Shown one piece after another: positions 10,402 to 23,200 of a DNA stretch of 64,000 nt. The translations under genes and the position numbers were made by a program. Each line of letters begins with the position of its first letter. The first letter of the stretch is position 1. The notes below the pieces were generated by a model. That model saw nothing but the letters and a program-made list of their open reading frames with translations, searched no databases and was not told where the DNA came from. This DNA is from Phylloscopus collybita (lineage: Eukaryota; Chordata; Aves; Passeriformes; Phylloscopidae): assembly GCA_027886175.1 (NCBI GenBank), contig JAJNNQ010000024.1, forward strand, positions 31,661,001-31,725,000, read 5' to 3'.

Positions 10402-11980
10402 CTAGAACAAAGAAAAAAGAGATGGTGTATAAACACTTGCCAACTAGAGAGTAAACCTGGAGCTGCTAGAAACAATGAAGACAATAGGCTTACTACCAGT
10501 TTGCAGGTTTCAGCCATGCTTTTGTCTTGCTCCTTTTGACTGCTGTCACAGCACACAGTCCTGGGAGTCTCTTTCCTTCCCACAGACTACAGGACAGATG
10601 CTAAATCCCTTAGCACAAAGATCAGTGTGACATGCCTCAGAAATGCTTCCCTAGCAGATGGGCTTGAACCACATGTGACTGTGGAATAGTCACCATATTA
10701 CTCAGCACTTCTATTCCCAGCTCTGTATCTGAAATCTCTCTCTCTGCAGAAGCATCCCAAGTGTGAGTTCTAGTAGTTTCCCACTACTTTTCATGCCCAG
10801 TAGGCACTTTTTTCCCATGACTTTATGCCCCAGCAGACTCCAGACAGGCACGACACCTGACCCCCAGACACGGGAGAAGAAGCAGTATGGAGCACAGCTA
10901 GCTCTTCAGTTGGAAACTCATGACAGTCATGATAGTATAAAATGACTTTTGCAGAACCTCGTACGAGTATAAAATCTTTTTTAAAAAATTAAGTTGGTGT
11001 TGCAGTTAGCATGGATAAATCACATGGACTTCAACACTAGTCTCTGTTTGCTTTCCTAGCTGTGCAACACACAAAACCAAGCAATCAGCAAAAAACTTTT
11101 GCCTCCAGTTTAATTCTCTGTGGTGGTTTAAGGAATTCTGTCCAGCTGTTCCCCAACGTCATGTAAGGGAGAGTTCTGCACAAGGAAAATATGCTCCTTA
11201 ATGTCACAGCATCTGGATTTGTAAGCTGTGACTGAATTGGGACTGGCCTGCCTTGAAAGCCCTCCTCCCACCTTCTGCCACGATACCGCTCTCCTTGTAG
11301 GGGAGTTTTCCTCTCCCCACCATTTTTTTTTGGAGGGGGATATTTATATGGGGGGGTATTACATATTCCCCCATATAACCTCCCATCATTAGTCAGGGAA
11401 GCTAATGATGAAACCTCCTGAGCGCATGCAGGAAGATCCACATTGTGTTTTCTGAGAGGGGTTCTCAGCCTCTGTGCTTCAGTGCTGATCAGGGAATTTC
11501 AAGGTCAAACTATTTATTTTTTATTGTAAGGCCTAGCAGAAACCTCGACTTCTTAACTTTGCCTCAGATGGTTTCCACCATCCTCTGACAAAGGCCTTAG
11601 ATAAGGGCAATGTAGAAAACAGCCATGAGAGGCTTTGAGCAGCTCTGAGCCTAAGATTTTTTTCTTTCCAACAGACATTTCCAGAAGGGCTATCCAGGTT
11701 GATCTTACAGTTCGTGCTTAACCATTCAGAGGTAACTGACAGCACTTTGCTTTGCTACCTAATACATTAGGGCACATAGTAACAAGGACACATTTGCTAC
11801 TAGACCATTGATATCACTGCGACCAAAGCTGTGGGATATCATACTGTGAGCCTACAGAAGAGTGAAAGCCAAGGGCAATGTCACAGTGAGCCACAAGACT
11901 ATTTTGCACTGGTCATTCAAATAAAATAATAACAAGGCAACAGCCACTGTTCTTAGTGAAAAGGAGTATTGATGTCTTAC
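10402..11980 (-). other. TSPAN9 intron between residues 85 and 86
   Basis: About 1.6 kb. It contains a G-rich hairpin at 11344-11378 and otherwise no recognised repeat. Overlapping minus-strand frames at 11085-11441 and 11204-11389 resemble no family. The string 'tgtggtggttta' at about 11109 recalls an avian ERVL LTR terminus, but the rest of the LTR is not there. Confidence 0.75.
11344..11378. repeat. 11-bp perfect inverted repeat with 13-base loop
   Basis: Arms at 11344-11354 (ttatatggggg) and 11368-11378 (cccccatataa) are exact reverse complements. It lies within a TSPAN9 intron, so the transcript could fold a hairpin here. Role unknown. Confidence 0.8.
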
Positions 11981-12172
11981 GCTCAACAGGAGGCACTTGT
12001 TTTCCTTGATAGCACCTAGGCAGCCCAGGAAGCCGGTCACCATGATCACTGTGCCAATGGCAATGACAAGGTTGGCAGCTGAAAGTGATGGAAAGCTGGG
12101 AGAAAATGTGGCGAAGTTCCCTTGTGACACTGACAGCCAGATGCCCACGCCCAGCAGACCACAGCCACATAA
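11981..12172 (-). CDS. TSPAN9: Tetraspanin-9 exon (residues 22-85): TM1 end, small loop, TM2
   Basis: This 192-bp, phase-0 exon is the second coding exon. It reads LCGCGLLGVGIWL (rest of TM1), then SVSQGNFATFSPSFPSLSAA (small extracellular loop), then LVIAIGTVIMVTGFLGCLGA (TM2), then the tetraspanin inner-loop signature IKENKC and LLLS entering TM3. The paired cysteines next to the membrane are typical palmitoylation sites in this family. The acceptor AG is plus 'ct' at 12173-12174 and the donor GT is plus 'ac' at 11979-11980. It matches human TSPAN9 almost residue for residue in my recollection. The open frame continues to about 12268 with an ATG, but that extension is intronic; the true start is in an upstream exon that I could not find in the window. 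Confidence 0.95.
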
Positions 12173-15100
12173 CTGCAACGAGACAAACAAAAGAAAGGTT
12201 TCACCGTTAACATAAATGTCACTGTCTCCTTCCCCCAAAACTCTGAAAAGAAAGAATTTCACAAGCAAGTTCTCAGGTAAGTGTTCTGCAGTGATACTTT
12301 CAGTGACTTAATGCTGAAAGAAAGTAAAATTATATGTTCTTACTTAGACTTGGTCATGTTACCTGTACTTATAATTCTACTTAAAAGCCACTGGATGGCA
12401 GAATTCTCTTCTGAGAGACTTAGCACATGAAACCAGGCCTACCCATTGACCTCCCAACAGCAGCCCAATGCAATTTCTCTCTATGAAAATAAAAAATATT
12501 ATTTGAAAGAATGCTCCATTGCACTTATTTGTGCAGTCACCTGCAACGTGTCAGAGTATCCAGCCCTGTATTGCCTCATCCTAGGTGAGGCAAGGAAGTC
12601 CTGAAGACATTTACAATCAAAAGCCTCATTTCAGTAAATATTTGTCATAAAATGCTCAGTCATAGTAGCCAGGTTGGGTTTCAGTATGAGTTCTCATAGC
12701 TTTAGTGTTGATAGCCAGTGTTCACAAAATGTCACCAAAATCAGATTTGTAGGTACATTATCTACATCAATATCAAACCTTATGCAAGATGCTCACAGGC
12801 ATTCCCAAGGGAAGCAGGGTACCAGTTGCATTGGGTAACAGAGGAAATGTTCACAATTCTTGTAAGGAGACTGGGAAGCACCTCTTGCTTCCAAAACTCA
12901 ACACACAGTTAACTCCACAGAGTGGTTTGGGGAGCTTTGCATCACCAGGTATGGAAAGATGTCAAAACATCTGTGCCCAATAACAGAGCTGGATACAGCT
13001 GCAAGAGGAGTGTGTGTGTGTGTAGCAGGAGAAAGTCAAACACCTGCTATCCCTACGGGAAGACTGGTACAAAACATACACGCATGTGGCAGGAGAGGAC
13101 TTTTTCTTCTTCCCTCAAATTTGTCCTCTCCACTTAAAAATCTTGAATTTATTTCTCATTGCCTTTCATGGTATGTCAGCAAGGTCAGTGTGAACTTGGA
13201 GTAGTAAAGAGCTGTGGGGGGATGCAAAACAGAAGCCTCCTGATATTCTGCTGCAGGATCCAGTGGACACAGCCACACGTTTAAACTGTCTGCAGCTCAT
13301 GGAATCAGCCACCCTATTGCTCCTGCTTTAAATTTCATCTACTCTGTCCTTGAATTACTGCAGTTTTGGTGCCTCAAGCTCACTCAGGAATCCATCCAGT
13401 AGTTCAGCTGTTTCCACCGTCAGATGAGAACTGCAGGCAGTTGCTGGGGCTGAGAGCTTAATGGTTCAGGAGGTCAGAAACAGCTCCCACCACACAACAT
13501 TCATTTAAGGTATTAAATGGCATTTCTAAGCTGCCAGGGCTGCCATTGCCATTAGCTGATGGCACTTTAATCAATGACTTCTTGACACTCCATGGATGAG
13601 ACTGTAAATGTTTCCAAAGAAGTTTCTACCAAAGACCAAAACTGTTCAGTGTAACTTTCCATCAGATCCTGAATTCACACTTTAAAGGTCATTCACAAAT
13701 GTGTTCCTTGGACTTTTATACTCTGTTAAGTTCAGAAATCACAGCCCTAGCTCAAGTGTTTTGAGAGAGTGCAATGAGTTCTGGAATCATTAGGCCAAAA
13801 GCAATAGATCATTGCAGAAAAACAAGGTGGTGGTAAGGGCAAGGTCAGAGAAAAAGGCTTACAAAGGAAGGACGAGTAAAGGACAAAAAGGACTATATAT
13901 GATTAATACAAAGCTCAGCCCATAAAGAAGCACACCTCAGAATCCAACACCAATTTTAAGATTGTAGCAAAAGAGAGAGAAGAAAGAAGCCCTAACCAGC
14001 ATCTCTTTACCATTTGAAAAATCCTGCAGCACAATTCTAGAAAGAGATTTGGTCTAGAAGAGAAAGGTAGGTAGGAAATTACTCCAGAAGGTTCATATTT
14101 ATGTTTATTTAGAAAAAGTTAGAAGCACCTAATTGCTTAAGTGAGGGAAGGCAGATTTACCTTCAATTATAGAAAATCAGGAAACGGACATGTGCTCCAT
14201 AGGGTGGACATGAAAACAAACAAACAAAAACAAACAAACAAAAAAAAGACTATGAGCAGAAGGAGAATCAAAGCTGGAAAGCAGAAAAAGACAGATGACC
14301 TCTGTCCCTTTGTCAGGGTCTCAGTTCAGGAGACCTCTACATACACTTCCATACAGGGCATATAATTTCCTCACTTGCTTGTGGTAGCCACATTACTGTT
14401 TTGGTAAACTCAGGAGCAAAACACTGCTTTTTGGCAGAAGACCATTCACCTGCACCTTCCCCTTTCCACAATGCCTTGAGCAGGGAAGAAGCATTGACAC
14501 TTGATGTGAAATGTTTGCAAAAAAAATCTGGTGGATTTGCAATGCACCTGTGCAGTCCCAAGGCAGACCACTATGGAGAAGAGTGCCAGACATATGGGCA
14601 CACCAGGAGAAGAGTCCTTTACAATGCAAAATAAAGTGGAATGTCAGCTGAATAAGGCTACAGACATACCCACATTTGCCATTTCTTCCTGCAATTTAAA
14701 GCCCTGCTGAAGACTGTAATGGAGTAACTTCTCTCCAACTGTTGTAGTGATCGAGCGAACACACCAAAAGTGCACAAAGCGATTACAGTTCTGTTCAGAG
14801 CTTTCTGACAACATGCAAGAGAGCACTACTGCAATCATACCACAGTGTCTGCAATGGTCACGCTCTCAAAACAGCTCACTCCTAAACTAAAGAAACTTCA
14901 CATACCTTCTACCTCCCAGAGTAAGATTTCTCCACCCCTAAATTACACTGAAAGTTCAGATTACATAAAACATCAGGTGATGAAGTGACTGTTAAAGGCT
15001 GATCTACGCAATTGGGATTCTCTAGTGCCTGGAGAGTAAAAAGTCAGAAAGAGATTTGATAAAAACCGTGACGACCTAAAAACTTCCACAAGGTGGCATC

Positions 15101-18100
15101 CCATACCAAATAGCACTAGAAGTTTAAGGCAAATTTGGTATTTCTTCTCTCCACAGATCCTCGATTTTTGTGCTTTCTTCTCTGTATTTTTCTCTGCCAT
15201 TCTACTGCATAGCAGTACTGATGATGCTAAAATTTATGCTTTAAACTTCAGGTCCCATGACAAATGCTTTTTTCACTCGTGCTTCTTTAAAAAATCCCAA
15301 ATAATTCCACTGACATGGGACTTAATTGCATACAACCACACCAATCAAAGCTGGCTAGGATTCTCGCAATAAAATACCTTTCACTGACACTTTATTCTAT
15401 ACCAGTCTCATTTTTTATACAACGTGAAGGCTACAAAAATGCTCTGACATCTATTTATTCTCACAGGATCCACCTCTTTCTGTTAGGAAGAACAGAATCC
15501 TGGAGTGTGAAAGCAGCAAGGATATATCAAGTCACCTTATTAATTCCTTTTTCACCATATAATTAAATAATATACGCTGCTTGGTATTTAATTGTGTGAG
15601 AGTGATGGCACTGATATTCCTTCCCCAGAGAAATGGTTCAACAGAGTAATAAATTTCACTGGATTTTACTTCTCAAAAAATGTTGGCTCGTTTCCCTCTC
15701 ATGATTAGAAATCATCATCCTCTAGGCAACCATCAAATCTCTCCTTCCCCTGGTGTTTATGTCACTGCAGAACACTACCATAAAGTCAGTCACTTTTACT
15801 TATAGGGCAATTTATCCAAGCTATGGTACACATATTTTGAGCTTAAAAGGAACACCAATGTTCCTCACAGGTTCTCCCACACGTTGAATTCTCTACAGTA
15901 CCTCAGTGTCTATCTGTCTTCATCACTGTGCCCAGAAAATATAAAGCATTCTAGGAAACATTAAGAGTATCAAATGCTTCGAGGGAAATTAGAACTCCAG
16001 CTAAACTCAGATAGAAAGAAAACCCAAAACAAGCCTTTCCCTGACAAATGCTCAATTTATTCTATTCTGCATTTTTGAGCATTGTGTGAACTAATACAAC
16101 AATACAAACTTTCACAACAGAGCATTTTACCCAGGTTTAGCTGCCTTAGCCATAAAAAGATACAGGAAGAGTTTACAAGACCCAGGAATGGACAACACAG
16201 ATGGTCAGAGGTATGCCAAGACTGACATATTGTACAGAAGGAGATTATGCACAGGATTATCTAGCCTGGGAGGAATTATTAGACAGGATGTGAATGAAAT
16301 ATTCACAACTCTAGAGGTCAGTAAGAAAACCAAACAGCCTGTGTCTCAGTCCTTTCCAATAATAGGAACAAGGAGAATAATAGCAAGCATTTGTAGTACG
16401 CTTTGCTTCACACAACTGAGAAGTAAATTGATGAATTATGCCACAGCTGGTTACAAGAATCAAGCATTGTGCCCACTGTTGTCAGTGAGGGTTAGATAAT
16501 TTTTGATATTGGTATAGCATTTGTGGTTTCTTAGCATTTACACAAATAATGACATTCCATGCCTCTCAGAGTAAGATAATGTGAGCAGAATCCAGCAAAA
16601 CTACCAAGCAGCAACAAGCTAGGGTAAAGAAGGGGTAGGAAATGCCATTCTGGTAATGTTTATTAACTGAATAACATTGACAGACTTGCCCTTGAAGTCA
16701 TTGAACAGCATCAGAAAAAGGAATCTGATAAGGAAGGTACTACGAAGAGGAAAAGGGATGAGGCCATATTCTTGTTGACTTCTGCAGTTATTCCATCCCA
16801 TGCAAAGAATGTGTGATGGAAAAGCTGCACAAATAGGTGTGTGTGAGAAGAAGAGTTTGTTTTTGACATCAGACTTTCTCGTGCTGCTTAAACACCAGGA
16901 GAGCTCTTAACGTGCTTGGAACAGAACAGAGACATTTAAAAACCAAATAATGAGAGACAACCACAAGGGACAAAAAGAAGCAAGTGTCTCAGTTTGTACT
17001 CCACCTCGAATAACATGCCCTGGGCCATCTGTGGCCCAGTTACAGAGAACAGAAAGCTCCCCACCTTCCCCTGTGCTGTGTTAGAACAGGAGATCTTGCC
17101 CGAAGCAAAAATGATACAATGAAAAATACACGGTACAGCTTAAATATGGCCCCATTAAATTGGCAAAAAGCACAGGAGGTTTGTTACAAGGAAATACAGA
17201 CAGTATGACTGCAAAAAAAAAGTTGGGGATTAATTTCAGGACAACTGCAGTGACAAAAAGACACTCTGAGTTAGGTTTTGACAGATTTCTGTCGAAACAA
17301 AGTCAACAGGAAGATGACCTGCACCAAAAGGACAAGCACGAAGAAGCCACGAGGACAAGCAAAAAACCTAGCACAGAAAGGTTTTTCAGTTTCTAGGTGG
17401 CTCTTAAAACCCTCCCCTTTGTTGGGGTCCACAACACTTTGGAAAAGCTGCCAATAATATCATCCTTCTGTTTTGGTAAGTTCCACAAGATAAAGGGACC
17501 TTTCTCAGGTCCTCTTTTCAGGACAGAGATATTTTCCACCATTTCTCCAATTGACTTTCAGACCAGTCAGTGTGCAGATGAGATGAAGAAGACAATGGCC
17601 CTTATGAAGCAGCAAAGTCTTCTCACTCTGATCCTGGGGTTTGGCAGGGGGAGGTGGTGGTGGTTAGTATTTTCCTCTCTCCTTCATTTATGGTATCCTA
17701 ATGTATTATAGATCAGAATAACTGTTCTGGAAGGAGGCAGGGATGAGAACTACATGGTTTCCACCACTTCACACTCCAGAACAGAGATAGGCTTTCTGCA
17801 AATAAGTTTTTGGATGCCAGTCACCAACTCTGGATTTGCGTGGTTAATCCATCTCTGGAAAGGACTGGTGCTTAAAGGAGATTTTCAGGTAAGATTAGAT
17901 AAATTTTCCTGCATTGTCTAGATAATCCTGAGGATTAATCAAAACGGGGACTTAACAGCTGACAATCTCAGAGGTCTCTTGCAAAGCAAGATCATCTTCT
18001 AAATATGATCTAAAATACAGCAGGGACACTAAAACCTGAGACGTTCCTCAGCCATTACTAGAAAATGAGAATAGAGTATGGAAGTAGGTGAACATACTCA

Positions 18101-19274
18101 AATAAAACCTACTTAGTGCTACTGCCATAACAATGTGGCAGATTTAAACTCCTCTACGACATTCCTAAGAACAGAGCAGTGATGGAAGACAAGGAAATCA
18201 TTTTGATGTCTTCTTTGAGTCTAGTTCTGTAACAGCTGTACTGACAGCCTGTGTGGAATAGAAGGTACAGAACTGGAGTTTGTGCAAGTCCTGAGTTTCC
18301 TTAATTCATCTGCCAGAGAAAGCAATTATCATCTTCTTAGAGTCATTCCCCCAAGCAGTACTCCTGGGATGGTCTTGACAAACTCAAGTGAGGCATCAGA
18401 CTGTGATCTTCTGTGGAGCAAGCAGAGGGAGAGCTATCCTGAGGAGCATTAAATTCTGACACTTGTATCAGTCTGTGTATTGAAATGTGTAAATATGCAC
18501 CCAGAAGCCTTAAGCTTTGGCTTGGATGCTCCTCCCTGGTCAGTCTGGAGTCTTCAATCAAGGATGTGTTCTGTAAAAGGAAGTTGTAAGATCTGGCTTT
18601 GCTTGGTTTTTCAGGGACAGCTAAAACTTCTCTTTAGCTGAAGGGCAGTTCGGGTACTTGAGGTTGCACTTTAGGAGAAACTTTCACGAAGAAATTAGTA
18701 CAGCACTGGAAGAAGTTACCAAGAAGGTGTCAAAATCTCCAGTCACAGAGGTTTCCAATGCTTTGCTACAGGCAGTCATGGTTGACCTGAGCTAGCACTA
18801 GCAGCAGCACCACTTGCAGAGATTGTCAAGCAACATTTCTATGATTTTATAATTTCCTCAGCTACCGTGTTCTTCCTAATTTGTGAAAAATACAGCAACC
18901 ATGTCATTTCTAATGAACACATGAAATCTCTTTCCTGCAGAAGCCCTGTGGGGAGAGCTCTCTTGCCATGATGGGGAAATCAGCACAATTGTGTCTGTCT
19001 CTAGTGCCTGTACACTTTATGGCAGGAGTTGCCATTTTGTTTACATTTAACAAATGCCACTGCTCTGTGATTAGCTGAAAACAGTTATAAAATGGACAAA
19101 ACATTCTTTAGGTAAGAGCTAATGAAATAAATAAGTCAAGTGTAAACATAAACAACAGTAGAAGGCTGTTTTGTTGCCCCCCACTTTAACAGACTGCAGA
19201 ACAAGCCCTGACATGTCTGAAGTGGGGGAAGGCTTCAAGAAGGTGGAAGGGAAGCCAAAGGATGATGGAGACAG
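12173..19274 (-). other. Large TSPAN9 5' intron, segment 1
   Basis: Continues upstream of the residue-22 exon. Apart from short microsatellites (TG run at about 13011-13022, AAAC run at 14214-14247) no repeat, RNA gene or coding block was recognised. The coding-exon-1 signature (a minus-strand ATG followed by a Cys-rich segment and a TM1 half) was looked for by eye and not found. Confidence 0.65.
14214..14247. repeat. (AAAC)n microsatellite
   Basis: Imperfect run of aaac/caaa units ending in a short A tract, inside the large intron. Confidence 0.9.
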
Positions 19275-20185
19275 ATATGCTGAGATGTGCCCAAGAGTTA
19301 CAGACCCCACCTACTGGGCCAAGGCTGTTTAACCTCTTCATTCACCTGGACAATGGGACAGAATGTTCCCTCAGCAAGCTTGTAGATAAACTCGAGCAGC
19401 TGATACAGCAGATGGCAGAGCTGCCCCTCAAAGAGACCTGGGCTGAATGAAGAATCAGGCAGAGAGAATATCTTGGGAAGTTCAACAAGGTGGAATGCAG
19501 AGTCCTGCACCGGGACACACCATGGGCTGAGAGGCTGGGAAGCAGCTCTCCAGCGGAGGGCCTGGAGTCCTGGTGGATAACAAGCTGATCAGAAGCCAGC
19601 AATGCAACCTCAAAGCAAAGAAGGCCTGCAGCACCCAGGTCTGCACAAGGAAGAATGTGTCTGGCAGTCTTGAGTGCCATCCTTTCCCCCTGCTCAACAG
19701 CAGTGAATCCAGCACAACTGGAATGCCATGTGCAGTTCTGGGCTCCCCAATACAAGACAGACATTGCTGAATACCAGTAAGGAAAAGGAGCCTCTTAAGA
19801 GGCTGAGAGGGCTGGGACTGTTTGTCCTCAAGAAGAAGAGGCTCAGGGGTTTCTTACTGATCTGTATAAATACCTGACAAAAGGCACTGAAGAACAGGAA
19901 ACTGCCCTCCCCTCTTAGGAGTGCTCAGTGACAGGACAAGATAACCACAAATTAAGACAAAATTTGATGCAAGACCTGTGAGGGGGACCAAACACTGAAG
20001 TAACATTTCCAGAGAGGCTGAGGAGCTTCCATCTGTGGAGATATTCCAAACCTGACTAGACACTCTACCTGTAGACTAGAGAGTCTCTACACTCTCTGGT
20101 TCCAGCTGACTCTGCTCAAGCACGGGACAGCAGATGATATGATCTCAACATGTCCCTTTCTACCTCTTCCACTATTCTGTTAGGA
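19275..20185 (+). mobile_element. CR1 LINE fragment, about 0.9 kb, degenerate
   Basis: A plus-oriented CR1 copy covering the end of the reverse-transcriptase ORF and the 3' region. Landmarks are 'ctactgggccaaggctgttt' near 19312-19331, 'gttctgggctcccca' near 19735-19750, 'ctgagagggctggga' near 19802-19816 and 'tataaatacctga' near 19864-19876. It ends with 'ctattctgt' near 20173-20181. Frames are broken by indels, and one segment around 19690-19800 appears internally shortened relative to the usual CR1 order. It is antisense to TSPAN9. The minus-strand 140-codon frame at 19342-19764 is merely its antisense. Confidence 0.9.
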
Positions 20186-20261
20186 GATAAGCTCTCAGAT
20201 ATCAATTAATAGTTATATTCCTGGTGTATTCTCCTATATGTACGTACACATATCAACCCTT

Positions 20262-20289
20262 CCCCTGCCCCCGCCCCCCACCCCCACCC
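20262..20289 (-). other. G-quadruplex motif (five G runs) on the gene strand
   Basis: The plus strand is C-rich. Read on the minus strand it gives G runs of 3, 5, 6, 5 and 4 separated by loops of 1-2 bases. This fits the canonical quadruplex pattern with very short loops. Since TSPAN9 is transcribed from the minus strand, the nascent intronic RNA would carry the G runs. It lies about 75 bp beyond the end of the CR1 copy. Confidence 0.85.
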
Positions 20290-23200
20290 TGGTACGCAGT
20301 ATCTGCCTGAACAGGGAAGGAATAAACTCACTCAATTATTCACAGCTTGTGTCCAAGACAAGCACAGCCCTGATTTTCTAATGATTGTCATTAATAATCT
20401 GGGGATAAACACCTCATTCATGAAATTTCTAGGTGATAAAATTGTCAGTATTTAAAACTAAGTGTGGAGAAATGTAGCAGTAGAAAAGAAATAAAGGATT
20501 AATTTCAAGGAACATAACCTGTAGAATGAGATTCCCAAATACAGACTTCCTGCAAAATGATTTGGGAAAAGCCGATGCAAAAAAGCAAAGTGTCAAAACA
20601 AATGAGGCATTACTTTGGACTGCGGTAGTTCTTCTCCCGAAACTTCATGGCTATTTTGAGTGGCAAGCACAAAGGCAACAAAGCACAAAACAACAAAATC
20701 ATCTCTGCCTGCAGCTGTGGAAGGTCAGATTTAGTTGTGCCACTGTCAGCATCATCATCTTTTTGTGTATAAGACAACTACACAACACCCAAAGTGTAGC
20801 AGGCAAAAAAGACTGAACATCTGAAGAGGATTCAGAGATGATGTATAAAGAAGGATTAAAATGTATACAACACAGTTAAGTGACAGTTAAACTTGGGGTC
20901 AGGAAGGAAAATGGAGGCAGAACTTTGAAACTAGTATTAGAAAAAAATATTAAACATTATACATCAAATATGAAAACTCCTGAAACCAGAAGGACTGGCA
21001 GGGCCCTAACCACTCATTTGCTGGATGGAAAAACATCAAAGATAAAAGAGAGTTCAAAACGTCAAAGACAAAATATATAAAATCCAAAGGATAACTAACA
21101 TAGAAGAAGAAATTATGCAGTCACTCCACAGAGGAGACCTGATTAGAAGGATATTTAACATAAAATTCATAAAGGCTGTATAATGTTTAAAGGCTATATA
21201 ATTCATAAAGCCAATAGAGGACTTGTGTTTCCTACAGAAACACTAACCTTATGCATATATTAGAATGTGCAGTTATGCTGTCCTTGATAACAGACTGACA
21301 ATAATAGCTCATTTAAAATATAGTAACAAAGCATTATACATAATCTCCACATTAAACCGTTTTCTCATTAGTAAGCATGGGGATAAGAGCTGAAAAATTC
21401 TCTGAGCAATTCATCATAATGAATGAGAATCCATCAGCCTAACAAAGCACTTCTGAGCATTAAGCCCTATTTCCTAAACACACATAACTGAAAAGATATC
21501 TTTCTGAAATGCAAAGTTGGGGGATTAAATGCAGTCTCTCTTTAATTCCTGCAAATGACCCTATCTACATACTTAACTGAAAACAGGCAGCAAATTACAT
21601 GCTGTCTCTTAATGCACCACTTTTTGAAGCGGCTTGTCAGGAGATGTAAGTTTAGGGCTTTTCTCTATGTAAAAACCTTAATTACAAAATGGAAATTTGC
21701 GATGATATTAAAATGACTTTATTTATTTTATTTTCCTATTTATTTCCGTACAATTAATTTCACTTGAAGTAAAAATCCAATCTGAAAACAAGGCAGACAG
21801 AGCAATCTCCTGAATTCATTGCTCCACAGAAACACTCAGATGTGAGTTTGAGCACAAAAACAAATGTGCGTTGCTATTTCATCCCATTAGACCTGCAGAA
21901 CAGAAAGAAAGCTGAATGTTGCTCTCCTAGTTCTTAGAAAAATTTGAAGAATATTTAACTGCAGTTACTAATCCCTCAACAAGCATTACAAAGTATAAGA
22001 CTTTTACATGTTAGAAACCATGACCTGGCTAATAAATTTGCTTTGCCGCATTATTAAAGCCTCTTTCCAAAACCTTTTGATTCACCAGCACTCGAGGCTT
22101 TGAAAACTAGAAGGAAACTTTTCAACAGTTTTCCTAGATGTCAACAGGAAGAGACAGTTTTACCAAGATAGTTTCCTGAGTAAGAAACAGTCCAAATTCC
22201 AGCACACAAAAGCCCCAAGGGAAATGTATCAGGGAAGACGGGAAATCATATTTTATTCCATTGAGAGTAGAGAGCAAAACAAATGTAATCATGATCAGTT
22301 GAGTTCCCTCAGTATTCTAGTTTTTGAGCAACTGCATTAAAGCCTTCTTAAAACAGAACTGTGTGGCTGTTTAAAACTGTATGCTAAATTCATTTGTTCT
22401 ATATGTGCACGAACGCAGGGCCATGCACCTGCAGTATTTTCTTTTGAGATGGAAGCCTCTACTACTTATTCATGGACACTCTCTCCCCAGCAAGGAGCAC
22501 AGGCAGATTCTGGTCAATCCATCAAATATACATTTGCAATGCTTAGCACCCACTGGCATAACTCTATGGAATCTAGGCACCTCTGCTGGTCACATGTTGT
22601 TAATCTGTCTCCTTTTTCCTGAGCCAATTCTCCTGAAGCCGCTTTATCCGCTTTGTTTATTTTAACCACAGCTGCTTAATTCTACTATATCTCTTAATAC
22701 CAAATAAAAGCAACAGGGAAAAAAAAAAAAAAGAAAAAAAAATAAATAAAGAAAAAAACCCCAAAACAAAACCAAAACAAAAAATTAAGATGTTTGAAGG
22801 ACTTGTGGTGAGGCAAGAGTCAGCAATCCTCATCCAAATTTGTGTAAGAGGACCTATCCAGCCCCAAAGAAGTTACCATGACTTAAGACACTCTCTTTAA
22901 GATGTGCCACAGGCCACAACCAGGAACACTGTGCATCACAAACACTTCATTCTCCATCTGCTCAAAAAGGGCTTACACTATATTCTGCAAAGATGCAGTG
23001 TAAGGATACATTCCACTTGTATCCTTCTCTTTCAGCCTGTTGGAGGCACCTCTGAGAAAAGATGCAAGGAATCAAGTGTAAAGAAACTATCTTCAAAAGT
23101 TATTTGTAAACCAGTTCACTATGTATGTGTGAAGTAAGCCTGATACTTGTTGGACTATAAGCATTTTACTCTTGCTCAATTTGCATTTTAAAACAGCACA

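Noticed and set aside
11105..11460. Possible second ERVL-like LTR beginning 'tgtggtggttta'
   Set aside because: Only about a dozen bases match the expected terminus. The G-rich U5 block and poly(A) region that should follow are absent, and no terminal duplication was found.
11852..12268. 138-codon minus-strand frame taken as a full gene with its own ATG
   Set aside because: Only 11981-12172 is TSPAN9 exon. The extensions on both sides run past clear AG and GT splice sites into intron, so the ATG near 12268 is not a start.
19342..19764. 140-codon minus-strand frame
   Set aside because: It is the antisense of a plus-oriented CR1 copy.
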